Below are positions 5,703 through 14,447 of a stretch of 19,131 bases of DNA, one piece after another. The stretch covers positions 1-19,131 of the forward strand of contig DDXK01000057.1 in assembly GCA_002347185.1 (NCBI GenBank). Reading direction: 5' to 3'. How positions within the stretch are numbered: the first letter of the stretch is position 1; each line of letters starts with the position of its first letter. Under the pieces are notes generated by a model that saw only the letters and a list, made by a program, of their open reading frames with translations, had not been told where the DNA came from and made no database searches. A program made the position numbers and the translations under genes. Origin of the DNA: Desulfobulbaceae bacterium UBA2262. Lineage in GTDB: Bacteria > Desulfobacterota > Desulfobulbia > Desulfobulbales > Desulfurivibrionaceae.

Positions 5703-7844
5703 TCAAAAGGCGGTGCCGATGCTGAAATGGATGGCATACTCATCCTCGCCCCGCTCCCTGTCCCGGTCGGGGTTCCAGGCAAAATCGAGGCGGGCGGGAC
5801 CGACGGGCAGCAGATAGAGGAGGCCGCAGCCGACCCCAGGCCGAAACCCCTTGAAGTAATCGGCAAGGGTGGCGTCGATGACCTCGGAACGGTGGGCAAA
5901 GGGCTGCTCTCCCAGCTCTTCGCGGGTCCGGTTGGGAGAAACATTGCCGTAATCGAAAAAGAGGGAGGCGGCCAGCCGCTCCGTGAGTCGCCGGCGCAGC
6001 TCGATGGCGAAAACATTGAAGGCGTCACCGCCCAGGGGTTCGCCCGCCGCGTCCCTGGGCCCAAGCTGCGCCTCCTTGAAGCTGCGTACCGTATTCTCGC
6101 CGCCGTTGAAGAAGCGTTCGCCGATGGGGATGGTGAGCTGGCCGCGGCCGGGCAGGATGAGGCCCGAGTCATAGCGCAGGGCCAGGGTATTTTTTTCACT
6201 GAGGGGCAGAAATTTTCTCAGGCCGAGGTTGAAGCGGTAATAGGAAATGCCGCTGCCCAGGAAAGGGTCGGCAAGCTCCGCGGCGGCAAAGGCCCGGTGG
6301 CCGCTGGAGGGGAAGAAAATATCGTCGCGGCGATCCCTGCTCACCTGGAATCTGGCGCTGGCGGTGGTATAGTCCCTCTCCAGAACCTCGGTCAAAGAAA
6401 GCGAGTCGACCTCGGTGATATTGCTCGCCCGGTAGAGATAGCCAAGGGTCACGGCCAGCCCCTTCTGGAATTTCCGGGAAAAGAGCAGGGAAGCGCCCAG
6501 CTCCTCCCTGGTGAAGGAGGGCTCTTCCCGGCGCCGGTAATGGACGGGAAAATCGGCGCTGATCTCGCTGCCCAGCAGCCAGGGATCGGTGACGGTGGCC
6601 TGCAGGTTGGCGCTCTTGGTAGAACCTCCAGCCTCCAGGCGAAAAACCCGGCCGGTGCCGAAAAGATTGTTCTCCTGGTAGCCGGCGCCGCCGCGCAGCA
6701 GTTCGTAGGAGCCCCAGCCACCCTGCAGAAAGACCTCCCGGGCCATGGCCTCCTGCAGGTCAACCTCGAGAACCCTTTCCCCCTCGCCCGCCCCCTCGGC
6801 CAGCCCGATGGCCACCCGGGAGAAGAGGCCGGTCTGATAGAGCCGTCGGAAGCTTTTCTGTTTCGCCGAGGCGCTGTACCGATCTCCCTCGGCGAGGGTG
6901 AGCCGGTCGCGGATGAAGGCCTCCCCGGTGCGCTCGTTGCCGCGGATGACAATGGAGCCGATGCTTGCCCGCGGGCCGCTGTCGATGGCGACATCGAGCC
7001 GCACCTGGGAAAAATTGAGCCCGCTGCTCTCCAGCACCGTCACCTCGGCGTCCGGGAATCCGAGCTCACTGAAAATCTCCCGCACCCTGCTCTGCAGGAG
7101 CAGCTTGCGGCGCGGCACATAGGGCTTGCCCAGCAGCTCCTCGGGAAGATCTTCGAGCAGGGCCAGGGCCTCGGGGCCGACATCCTCATGAAAGCCGACC
7201 TCGGTGATGGTGCGGCGGACCCCTTCCTGGATGGCGCAGCGCACCGTGACCCGGCTGCGGTCCTCGGAAAAGTCGAACTCCGGCTCGCCGACCAGCACCT
7301 GGGAATAGCCCTCGCCCAGGTAGAGGTCACGGATCTCGGACAGGGCCGCGCGCATATCCGCCTCCACGAAGGGCAAAGAGGCCAGGCCGGAAAAGCCGCC
7401 CTTTTCCTCCACGAAAAAGGCGAGGAGCTCCTCGCTGCCGAAAACGGTATTGCCGGCAAAAAGGATGCCGGCCACCGTCACCCGGGGGCCCTCGCTCACG
7501 GAAAAAACGAGGCGCTCCGGCGCCTCCTCCGGCTGAAAAGCATAGGAAACCCTGGCAAAGGCATAGCCATCCTGCCGGTAGGCCAACTCCATCTGGAAGG
7601 CGGCATCGTCCGCCGTGGCCGCCGGAAACTCGCTGAAAGGCAGGGCGGCTAGCTCTTCGGCCGCGGCCTGCCGCAATCGGCCTTCGGAAAAGGCCTGGTT
7701 GCCGGCAAACTCCAGGCGGTACTCTCGCGCCCAGGCGGAACCGCCCCCAAGCTGCAGCACAAGCAGGAGACAGAGGAAGCCAGCCTCCGCCCAGCGGCAT
7801 GCGCACTTTTTCGCGCCCCCGCGCCTATTTGAACCGGAAAACAA
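5703..7844 (-). CDS. tamA: TamA-like Omp85 outer-membrane protein (TTG start, overlaps tamB)
   Basis: A 713-aa Omp85-family protein. Residues 1-39 look like a signal peptide ending SAWA. Four POTRA-like repeats can be read: about 40-118, 122-208, 210-290 and 293-365, the last with GSIVIRGNERT. A 16-strand barrel domain follows from about 368 to a terminal aromatic, SIGTAF. The lid-loop motif is ENTVRSFKE (583-591), with Ser where VRGF/VRGY is usual. E. coli TamA has three POTRA domains and 577 residues, so this protein is longer and may blend TamA and BamA features. Adjacency to tamB favours TamA: TamA-TamB links the envelope membranes and helps insert outer-membrane proteins and move phospholipids. 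There is no in-frame ATG near the N-terminus; the best start is TTG at 7844, inside the tamB end (20-nt overlap), implying translational coupling. The exact start is less sure than the identity. Confidence 0.93.
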   Translation of the reverse strand: MFSGSNRRGGAKKCACRWAEAGFLCLLLVLQLGGGSAWAREYRLEFAGNQAFSEGRLRQAAAEELAALPFSEFPAATADDAAFQMELAYRQDGYAFARVSYAFQPEEAPERLVFSVSEGPRVTVAGILFAGNTVFGSEELLAFFVEEKGGFSGLASLPFVEADMRAALSEIRDLYLGEGYSQVLVGEPEFDFSEDRSRVTVRCAIQEGVRRTITEVGFHEDVGPEALALLEDLPEELLGKPYVPRRKLLLQSRVREIFSELGFPDAEVTVLESSGLNFSQVRLDVAIDSGPRASIGSIVIRGNERTGEAFIRDRLTLAEGDRYSASAKQKSFRRLYQTGLFSRVAIGLAEGAGEGERVLEVDLQEAMAREVFLQGGWGSYELLRGGAGYQENNLFGTGRVFRLEAGGSTKSANLQATVTDPWLLGSEISADFPVHYRRREEPSFTREELGASLLFSRKFQKGLAVTLGYLYRASNITEVDSLSLTEVLERDYTTASARFQVSRDRRDDIFFPSSGHRAFAAAELADPFLGSGISYYRFNLGLRKFLPLSEKNTLALRYDSGLILPGRGQLTIPIGERFFNGGENTVRSFKEAQLGPRDAAGEPLGGDAFNVFAIELRRRLTERLAASLFFDYGNVSPNRTREELGEQPFAHRSEVIDATLADYFKGFRPGVGCGLLYLLPVGPARLDFAWNPDRDRERGEDEYAIHFSIGTAF

Positions 7845-10800
7845 TCTTCAGCCCCACGTTGTAGTTGTCATAAACATCGCGCTCGCTGGTGATAAAAAGA
7901 CGGTCGCCGGGCAGGAGCAGCCCCTCGGCCAAACGCAACTGCGCCTCCAGGGTTTCCTGGCCGCTGCCGCTGATCTGGCGGCCGACCTCGAGATCGAGGC
8001 GATCCAGCAGCGACTCGTCGCCCTCCACGCCGCCATTGCCGAACCAACTCGCCAGCAGCCCCTTGCCCAGATAGACGGCCAGATTCATGCCGGCCGTGCT
8101 CCTGCCCCCCTGCCCCAGCGGCGGCTGGCCGGTGAGTACCAGCATGAGCAGATCCTCGTCAGGAAGCTGCGGCTGCGAGGAGAGGGTGATCACCGGCTCC
8201 TCGGCGGTACCCTGCAGCTGCATGGAGATGTCGTAGCCGGCCAGGCGCGACTTTGCCATGAGCTCGAAGGTGGGCCGGTCGGGATCGTGTTCCGGGAAGG
8301 TGATCACCCCGGACTCGATGAGCAGGCGACCGGAAGGCAAGGAAATCCGGAAAGGATCGACAAAAATCCGCCCGCTCAGAGCCGGCGCCTCCCCGGTGCC
8401 GAGCAGGGAAAAGGCCGGGCGCACGGAGCCGCTGGCCAGATTGTTGCGAACCGGAAACGGAGCGGCCGCGCCGATCTCGATGGCAAACCTCATGTCGCGC
8501 AGAGGAGGAGCGGAGAGGGAAAAGAGCTGCAGGCCGCCAGCGCCACGCGGCCTGGCCGTGCCCTTGAGGAGGCGGAGAAAATCGATTTTTTTCGTGTAAC
8601 GGCCAGCGGTGACATCGAGCCGGCCGGCGAGGAGAAGACTGTGCAGAGGCCCGCTGAGACGCAGGTCCGCATCGCCGCGCACCCTGAGATCGGCGTCTCG
8701 GTAAAAGAGGAGGTTCTTGCCCCTGGCCACGCAGTCGAACCGCGTCTCCTCTCCGGCCAGGAGGATGATCCCTTCGCCACTGAAAGGACCGCCGCCGAGC
8801 AGACCACCCAGGCTGCGCAGGCGGATGGCGCCATCCTGGAAATCCGCTTCCGCCCTCAGCCCGTCCACGGCCGGCAAGGCCGGGTCGGCAAAGCGGAGGC
8901 TCCCGGCGGCAAGAGCAAGCGTTCCGGACACACTTGGGGAGGAGGCCTTGCCGCTCAGGGAAAAAGAGGCGGAAAGCCCGCCGCTCGCCCGGCGCAGGGC
9001 CCTGCTTTCGGCAAACAACCAACCCAGATCCTTGAGAGCGACTGTGCCCCGTAAGTCCAGCAGGCCGGGCAGCTCTGCGGGCGGTTGCCGAAAAAGGCCG
9101 GCCAGGGCGGGCAGGTCACGCCACTCTCCAGAAAGTTCTCCCCGGCTGGCGGGGGAAGCGAAGAGGCACTCGACGAGCCGCAAGCGCGTTCCCTCCAGGG
9201 CAAGCCTGGCATCGAGGTCGAAGGGTTCCGGCGGCAGCAGCCCGGCAAGCTGGGGGACAACAAGTTCCCTGGCCTTGAGGCGGACCCGGCCGGCGGGCCG
9301 CTGCCAGGTACCGGCAAGGTCGAGCTCGGCCAGCAATTCGCCGGTCACCTCCCGCTCGCCGGCCGGCGCCAGCCCCATGCCTCCCAGAGCCGGCAACTGG
9401 ATCAGGCCCTGCAAGGCAAGAGGCCCGGGAAGAACCCCTTTTCCCGTCCAGGGAGCATAGGGAAGCGCACCGGTCAGGCGCAAGCGGTGGCCATGGTCAC
9501 TTCTGAAATCGAGCTCCTCGATGCGGATTCCCTCCGGGCCGAAGGCCAGGCCGAGGGTGCCGCGGAGAGGCTCGGCAAACTGCGGGCAGGAGAGCGTCCC
9601 CGCCCTGGCCCGCAACGTTCCCCTGGGCGCGGCGGGCTTTCCACCCAAAAGCAGGGTGCAATCAAGACCGCGCAAGGCATAGCCGGGACCGAGACCCGCG
9701 GCGAGCCACCGGCCGCCGTCAAGATTGGCCGCCTCCACCCTGAGCCGGCTCTGGGCTGTTTCGTCCAAGCGGCCCCGCACCTCGATGCTGCCCCCCCCGC
9801 CCACCAGCCGCAGTCCGGCGATCTCGATACTTTTCCGCCCGCCCCAGGAGAAAGCGAGACTCCAGGGATCCGCCGCGACAAAATCCTCCCCAGCCACCCG
9901 CAGGGCCAGTTGCCGCAGCCCGGCGCTGAACTTTTCCCCGGGCCGGTCCACCATCGCCTCCCCGGCGAGGGACAGCCGGCCATGCGGGGTGTCGATGACC
10001 GCTTCCGCAAGGCGCAGCTCCCGACCGGCCATGCCCAGGCGCAGCTCGGCCCGGGAAATGGCAAACCCGCCGAGTTCCGCCTGCCGCAAAAGCAGACGCG
10101 CCTCCTGCTCCTGCGGCCGCGGGCTGCGCACCTCCACCGCGAGAGTACCCCTGGCGTCAAGGCCGAAAGGGGCGAGAATTGGCGCGTACCGGCCAAGTTC
10201 GGCAATCCGCAGCTCGCCAGCCAACCCCTCGATCCTGCCCTCTGCCCGCAGCCAGCTGCCGCTGGCAACGAGCAGATCGTCGCCGTTACCGGCTCGCAGC
10301 GACCGGAGACTGAAGCGCTCTCCGTCGGCCTGGGCAGTCAACCGCAAGGTATCCAGGGCAAGACCGCGCAGCCGAAGTTTTTCCCCCCTGGCCTCCACCG
10401 TTCCCTGCGGCGCGGCAAGGCTGCCCCCCAGGGTGACGTCCCCCCGCAGGCTTCCGGCCAGATCGTTTTCGCCGAGCAGAGCGGCAAGCTCGCCAAGATC
10501 CGGCAGGGAAAAAGCGAGCGAGCCTGCAAGAGGCAGCTTGAGCAACGACTGGCCGGCCATCGGCAGGTCGAGCCGGGCCTGGTTTATGGTCAACCTGTTT
10601 TTGCCGCTCACCAGCAGGGCGCTGTCGACAACAAATCTCTGCCCTGCAAGGCTGCCGGCCAGGGTCGCGCCCAAATCCCTGCCCTGCCAGGCGCCCTGCC
10701 CGGAGAGGGAAAGAGAGGCGGCAAGGACGCTCCCCTTCCGACTGGCAGCCAGGTCGGCGGAGAGCTCCCCCTGCAGCGCCTGGCCTGCGGCGGGGAAAAG

Positions 10801-11646
10801 GGAAGCGAGCCTCTCCAGATCGAGCAGGCGGACCCGGCAGGAGAATTCCTGCTGCCGGGGGGCAAGAACGCCTTCTCCGTCCAGTTCGCCCCCCCACAGG
10901 CCGACCGTGAAGGCAAAACGGCCCGGCGCGGCCTGGCGCGGAAAGAGAAACTCGCCAGAGGCGGCGATCTCCTCCCCGTCCACGACCAGGCTCCGCAGCC
11001 GCAGAGCGTCCTGGCGATACCAGAAGGAGAGGCGGCCGGCATGGACAGGCCTTTTTTCGCCCTGTGCCGTCAGCACCAGCTCCTCGCTCGCCACGGTCAG
11101 GGGCTGCCCCTGGCCGAAAACCTCCTCTCCCACGGCCAGGGAGGCCTGGGCGAGTTCGAGCCGATGCTCCCCATGCACCAGGGTCAGGGAGAGTTCCTCT
11201 CCGGCAAGGCGCGGCAAGGACCGAGGCAGGGACAACAAGGGAAAATCTCCGTCGGAGCCGGCGCCGGACCGCCCGGAAAGATCGACAAGGGCGGCTCCTC
11301 CCCGCAAGGTGATCCGGCTGCTGGCCAGAAAGGCCTCCCTGCCCCGGAGCAGATCGAGAAGCGAATAGTCGAGGCGCAGGGAGTCGAGGGTGAGCTCCTT
11401 GAGGCCCGCCCCGCCGTCGGCACCGACAAGGCGCAGCCCCCGCAGGCGCAGATCGGCAACGAGGCTGCCGGAGAATTCCCCCTGCTGCAGGAGGAGCCTG
11501 TGCTCGCTGGCCAGATACGCGCCAAGCCTCACCTCGAGGAGGGACAGGAAGAGCGCCCGCCCGCCAAGAAGCGCCAGCAGGCAAAGCGCCGTCAGGGCAA
11601 GGAGGAGCACATGGAGACGCGGATGGGTCTGGAGCCAGGAAGCCAT
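7825..11646 (-). CDS. tamB: TamB translocation and assembly module subunit (DUF490/AsmA-like)
   Basis: A 1273-aa periplasm-spanning protein. A single N-terminal membrane segment (about 12-33) is followed by a very long, repetitive beta-rich region with recurrent L-x-G-x-L/GxLxLxG-type strands. The C-terminal TamB domain includes GRIFVDPFRISLPSGRLLIESG, then LSSQPQLPDEDLLMLVLTG, and ends YDNYNVGLKIVFRFK. That C-terminus is diagnostic of the DUF490 family. Length is close to E. coli TamB (about 1259). TamB forms a hydrophobic groove bridging inner and outer membranes and partners with TamA, encoded immediately downstream with a 20-nt overlap. The ATG at 11646 is the only sensible start before the membrane segment, but has no clear Shine-Dalgarno. 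It follows serA by 104 nt; a transcript through all three is possible. Confidence 0.95.
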   Translation of the reverse strand: MASWLQTHPRLHVLLLALTALCLLALLGGRALFLSLLEVRLGAYLASEHRLLLQQGEFSGSLVADLRLRGLRLVGADGGAGLKELTLDSLRLDYSLLDLLRGREAFLASSRITLRGGAALVDLSGRSGAGSDGDFPLLSLPRSLPRLAGEELSLTLVHGEHRLELAQASLAVGEEVFGQGQPLTVASEELVLTAQGEKRPVHAGRLSFWYRQDALRLRSLVVDGEEIAASGEFLFPRQAAPGRFAFTVGLWGGELDGEGVLAPRQQEFSCRVRLLDLERLASLFPAAGQALQGELSADLAASRKGSVLAASLSLSGQGAWQGRDLGATLAGSLAGQRFVVDSALLVSGKNRLTINQARLDLPMAGQSLLKLPLAGSLAFSLPDLGELAALLGENDLAGSLRGDVTLGGSLAAPQGTVEARGEKLRLRGLALDTLRLTAQADGERFSLRSLRAGNGDDLLVASGSWLRAEGRIEGLAGELRIAELGRYAPILAPFGLDARGTLAVEVRSPRPQEQEARLLLRQAELGGFAISRAELRLGMAGRELRLAEAVIDTPHGRLSLAGEAMVDRPGEKFSAGLRQLALRVAGEDFVAADPWSLAFSWGGRKSIEIAGLRLVGGGGSIEVRGRLDETAQSRLRVEAANLDGGRWLAAGLGPGYALRGLDCTLLLGGKPAAPRGTLRARAGTLSCPQFAEPLRGTLGLAFGPEGIRIEELDFRSDHGHRLRLTGALPYAPWTGKGVLPGPLALQGLIQLPALGGMGLAPAGEREVTGELLAELDLAGTWQRPAGRVRLKARELVVPQLAGLLPPEPFDLDARLALEGTRLRLVECLFASPASRGELSGEWRDLPALAGLFRQPPAELPGLLDLRGTVALKDLGWLFAESRALRRASGGLSASFSLSGKASSPSVSGTLALAAGSLRFADPALPAVDGLRAEADFQDGAIRLRSLGGLLGGGPFSGEGIILLAGEETRFDCVARGKNLLFYRDADLRVRGDADLRLSGPLHSLLLAGRLDVTAGRYTKKIDFLRLLKGTARPRGAGGLQLFSLSAPPLRDMRFAIEIGAAAPFPVRNNLASGSVRPAFSLLGTGEAPALSGRIFVDPFRISLPSGRLLIESGVITFPEHDPDRPTFELMAKSRLAGYDISMQLQGTAEEPVITLSSQPQLPDEDLLMLVLTGQPPLGQGGRSTAGMNLAVYLGKGLLASWFGNGGVEGDESLLDRLDLEVGRQISGSGQETLEAQLRLAEGLLLPGDRLFITSERDVYDNYNVGLKIVFRFK

Positions 11647-11750
11647 GGAAGATCGCCGTCAGCAGAAGTTTCTTTCCCGAGCCTGCATGGTACCGTGAAA
11701 AGTTCCCGGCGGCGACGGTTATCTGCCAGGCTTACCCGAACCGCCGGCGA

Positions 11751-12935
11751 CTAAGGCTGGAAGGTGACGACCCGGGTGCGGATCACCCCGGGGTGCGCCT
11801 CGATCCTGGCCACCAGCTCCGGGGGAATGGCCGACTCCAGATCGATGAGGTTGTAGCCGATCACGCCGTTGGACTCGTTGAGGTAGCTGGCGATATTGAT
11901 GCCGCTGCCGCCGATGGCGTGCGAGGCAAAGCCGATCATGTCCGGGATGTCGCGGTTGATCATGATGAAACGGCTGTGCACGTTGGCGGCCGGCACCGAT
12001 TCGGCGGTGGGGAAATTGACGCTGTGGGTGATGGTCCCGTATTCGAGATAGCCGCGCAGCTCCCGGACCGCCATGCAGGCGCACTGCTCCTCCGATTCCT
12101 CGGTGCTGGCGCCGAGATGCGGGGTGGCGATGATCCGGGGGTGGCCCAGGGTGGCGGCGGTGGGAAAATCGGTGATGTAGGCGGCGAGCCGGCCGCTGGC
12201 CAGGGCGGCAAGGACCGCCTGCTCGTCGACAATGGGCCCCCGGGCGTAATTGACCAGGATGGCCCCGGCCGGCAGCCGGCCGATGAGTTCGCCGTTCACC
12301 AGCCCCCTGGTCTTGTCGCTGAGGGGGGTATGCACGGTGAGGACCTCGCTTCTGCCCACCATCTCGAAGAGGGAACGGCAGAGGGTGACCTCGGGGGAAA
12401 GATGGTGGATATTCTCCAGGGCCGGGAAGGGATCGAAGCCAAAAACCCGCATCCGCCTGGTGATGCCGCCGTTGGCCACCCGGAGGCCGATCTTGCCCAG
12501 ACCCAGGACGCCCAGGCTCTTGCCGGCCAGCTCAAAACCCTTGAAGGCCGCCTTGCTCTCCTCGATGCGGCTGGCGATCTCCCGGTCCGGGCAACCGGCC
12601 AGACCCTGGCTGAAGGCGAGGCTGCGGTGGATGTTGCGGGCCTCTATTCCCAGCATGACGAAGACCAGTTCGGCCACCGCGTTGGCATTGGCGCCCGGGG
12701 TGTTGAACACGCAGATGCCCTGTTCGGTGGCCCTGGCCACCGTGATGTTGTTGACCCCGGCCCCGGCCCGGGCCACGGCCAGCAGCGAGGGGAAGGCCGT
12801 GGTGTCCACCTGGGCGCTGCGCACCAGAATCCCCTGCGGGTCAGGCTCTTCGGCGCTTACCTGAAAAGAACCGTCGAAAAGGGCCAGCCCCTCGGGAGCG
12901 ATTTTATTGAGGACCTTGATCCGATAGCTGTGCAT
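11751..12935 (-). CDS. serA: D-3-phosphoglycerate dehydrogenase (short form with ACT domain)
   Basis: A 394-aa NAD-dependent dehydrogenase that oxidises 3-phosphoglycerate to 3-phosphohydroxypyruvate, the first step of serine synthesis. The nucleotide-binding motif VLGLGKIG lies at 143-150. The catalytic region NYARGPIVDE (229-238) gives the substrate Arg, and TPHLGASTEE (271-280) gives the catalytic His. Residues from about 318 onward form an ACT-type regulatory domain, SRFIMINRDIPDMIG to VVTFQP, expected to sense serine. The frame is open to 13154, but the ATG at 12935 has AAGGAG 5 nt upstream and an N-terminus typical of the family. An extended -10 promoter lies about 50 nt upstream. No serB or serC is nearby. 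Related 2-hydroxyacid dehydrogenases are less likely given the ACT domain. Confidence 0.95.
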   Translation of the reverse strand: MHSYRIKVLNKIAPEGLALFDGSFQVSAEEPDPQGILVRSAQVDTTAFPSLLAVARAGAGVNNITVARATEQGICVFNTPGANANAVAELVFVMLGIEARNIHRSLAFSQGLAGCPDREIASRIEESKAAFKGFELAGKSLGVLGLGKIGLRVANGGITRRMRVFGFDPFPALENIHHLSPEVTLCRSLFEMVGRSEVLTVHTPLSDKTRGLVNGELIGRLPAGAILVNYARGPIVDEQAVLAALASGRLAAYITDFPTAATLGHPRIIATPHLGASTEESEEQCACMAVRELRGYLEYGTITHSVNFPTAESVPAANVHSRFIMINRDIPDMIGFASHAIGGSGINIASYLNESNGVIGYNLIDLESAIPPELVARIEAHPGVIRTRVVTFQP

Positions 12936-12984
12936 CCTTTCTCCTTGCCTGGCGAAAGAAGGACAAAAAAAAACGCCATGTCTG

Positions 12985-12993
12985 ATTGTAGCA
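12985..12993 (-). promoter_or_regulatory. extended -10 promoter of serA
   Basis: TGCTACAAT on the minus strand is a good extended -10 element. No matching -35 was found at 16-18 nt. Predicted start near 12978, giving a leader of about 43 nt that includes a run of nine T and the AAGGAG site. Confidence 0.45.
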
Positions 12994-13048
12994 GATTTTT
13001 CTCCGCCCAACCCGGCATGGCCTCTTTTTTTGTCGGCCCGGCAAAAAA

Positions 13049-14065
13049 TCACTGCTCCTCGACGCACACCCGGCAACGGCCCGCCTTCTTCGCCTGATAG
13101 AGCACCTCGTCGGCCCGCTGCAGCCACTCTTCCCTGCTCCATTCCGGCCGCCACTGGACCAGACCGATGCTGATCCCGAGCTTGCTGCCGTCCCCGGCAT
13201 TGAGGGAAAGGCTGTCGATGGCCAGACAGAGGCGCTCGGCCAGGATCTTTGCCGCGGCGAGGGCGGTGTCGGGCAGAACCAGCAGAAACTCGTCCCCGCC
13301 CATGCGCACCAGCAGATCGCTGCTCCTCACCATCCTGGCCAGGGTCTTTGCCACCAGGCGCAGGGCATTGTCGCCGGCGGCATGGCCCAGGGTATCGTTG
13401 ATCTGCTTGAAATGATCGAGATCCATGCTGGCCACGGTGATGGGACGGCTGTAGCGCCTCGCCGTGTCGAGAAGCGGACCGATCCGCTCCTCGAAAACCC
13501 TCCGGTTGTCGAGGCCGGTGAGCATGTCCCGCCGCGCCTGCTCGAAAAGGTCTTCATAATCCAGGGCCCTCTGCAGGGGCTCTTCCATGATCTCAAGAGC
13601 GTCGCGCAGGATCTGCGCCTCGCTCTCCTCGATGCACCGGCCGCGGCGCAGCAGCATCAGGCACCCCTGCCCCGAGGAAAAGGAAAGGCTCCACTGCTGG
13701 ACAAAGTAGGGGCCCCACTCGCAGCAGGTGTCATCCAGCTGACAGTCAACCTTCTCAAAGACCTCCCTGGCGGTTTCCATGGCCAGCCGCCGATCCGGAC
13801 CATGGCCGGAACAAATCAGGTGCAGGCGCCTCTGGGCGATGCTGCGGTAGGCGATGAGGTCATGCTCCACCTGCGGCATCAGCCAGACCGAAAAGCCTTC
13901 GATCATGCCCTGCAGATCGGTGGCGCTGGCCAGACGGGCATGGAGGGCGTTGACCTGCCGCAGCCATTCCGATTGCTGACGGTAGCGGTTCAGCTCCACC
14001 AGCAGGTGATCGACGTTGATATTGCTGACTTCTTCCTGGCCGTGCAGCGAGAGTGCGGTATTCAT
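13049..14065 (-). CDS. GGDEF-domain diguanylate cyclase (soluble)
   Basis: A 338-aa protein with an N-terminal region of unknown fold (about 1-170, no membrane segment) and a C-terminal GGDEF domain (about 175-335). The active-site motif GGDEF is intact at 256-260, and MDLDHFKQIND (214-224) gives a metal-binding Asp. RSSD (247-250), five residues before the motif, fits the inhibitory I-site RxxD. It should therefore be an active cyclase making c-di-GMP from two GTP, with product inhibition. The N-terminus is helical then GAF-like in feel, with several Cys (108, 114, 115, 135, 144), and may sense a signal; that part is not recognised. The frame runs open to 14194, but the ATG at 14065 has AAAGGAG at 8 nt and sits just after a sigma-54 promoter. 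The encoded second messenger links it to the PilZ-containing activator nearby. Confidence 0.95.
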   Translation of the reverse strand: MNTALSLHGQEEVSNINVDHLLVELNRYRQQSEWLRQVNALHARLASATDLQGMIEGFSVWLMPQVEHDLIAYRSIAQRRLHLICSGHGPDRRLAMETAREVFEKVDCQLDDTCCEWGPYFVQQWSLSFSSGQGCLMLLRRGRCIEESEAQILRDALEIMEEPLQRALDYEDLFEQARRDMLTGLDNRRVFEERIGPLLDTARRYSRPITVASMDLDHFKQINDTLGHAAGDNALRLVAKTLARMVRSSDLLVRMGGDEFLLVLPDTALAAAKILAERLCLAIDSLSLNAGDGSKLGISIGLVQWRPEWSREEWLQRADEVLYQAKKAGRCRVCVEEQ

Positions 14066-14110
14066 TCGATCTGCTCCTTTGCATGAAAAATATGCTTGCC
14101 AGGTCAGAAA

Positions 14111-14127
14111 TGCCAGTTCCGTGCCAG
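14111..14127 (-). promoter_or_regulatory. sigma-54 (-24/-12) promoter of the diguanylate cyclase gene
   Basis: On the minus strand CTGGCACGGAACTGGCA matches YTGGCACGRNNNTTGCW with one mismatch (T to G in the -12 block). GG (14125-14124) and GC (14113-14112) are 10 nt apart. Start is expected near 14100, about 35 nt before the ATG. An 8-bp palindrome CACCGGTG (14161-14168) lies about 40 bp upstream and is a possible activator site. Confidence 0.75.
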
Positions 14128-14313
14128 AAAAAAAGAAGATCCCGCCCGAAAACGGGGCCACACCGGTGAATAGAGCGTCAACAAAAGACAACACATCAAA
14201 ATAACTGAATATTTTTTTCTCAGAAAATATGCGCCCAGAAAAAAGAGCTCCCCGCTGCCCCTGGGCGAGGAGGCAAATTTTACCCTTTTCGCCCCTGTTC
14301 CAGCCGGCAGGAA

Positions 14314-14336
14314 TGACATCACGTCAAAATTATGAC
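14314..14336. repeat. three alternating TGAC/GTCA half-sites in the cyclase-dinB gap
   Basis: TGAC (14314-14317), GTCA (14323-14326) and TGAC (14333-14336) alternate in orientation with spacers of 5 and 6 nt, giving two overlapping dyads. They lie about 70 bp upstream of the predicted dinB -35 and about 190 bp upstream of the cyclase promoter. This may be an operator; no regulator is implied by the sequence. Confidence 0.35.
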
Positions 14337-14380
14337 AACTCTATTCCTCCTCTCTCTTCAGGGAATGGCCAACTGTTTCC

Positions 14381-14408
14381 TTGCGCTGCGACGGGAAGAG
14401 GATATCAT
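14381..14408 (+). promoter_or_regulatory. possible sigma-70 promoter of dinB
   Basis: TTGCGC (14381-14386), a 16-nt spacer, TATCAT (14403-14408). The -10 is good (5 of 6) and the -35 weak (3 of 6). Predicted start near 14415, about 33 nt before the dinB ATG. No recognisable LexA box overlaps it. Confidence 0.38.
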
Positions 14409-14447
14409 GGAGTGGCCTCTTCCCTTTTTTGAGCGAGCGAACAGCAC

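Noticed and set aside
9085..11754. 889-aa open frame on the plus strand opposite tamB
   Set aside because: It is long only because GC-rich DNA lacks stops. It is Gln/Pro/Gly-rich with no domain, and tamB explains the region.
12964..13021. terminator between the cyclase and serA
   Set aside because: A run of nine T on the minus strand is preceded only by a distant GCCATG / CATGGC pairing with a loop of about 35 nt, and it overlaps the serA promoter. Too weak to call.
12936..13154. N-terminal extension of serA to 13154
   Set aside because: It would overlap the end of the cyclase gene. The ATG at 12935 has a strong AAGGAG and the family N-terminus.
14104..14322. 72-aa minus-strand frame with a hydrophobic stretch upstream of the diguanylate cyclase
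   Set aside because: It spans the cyclase sigma-54 promoter and has no ribosome site. The hydrophobic segment comes from AT-rich non-coding DNA.
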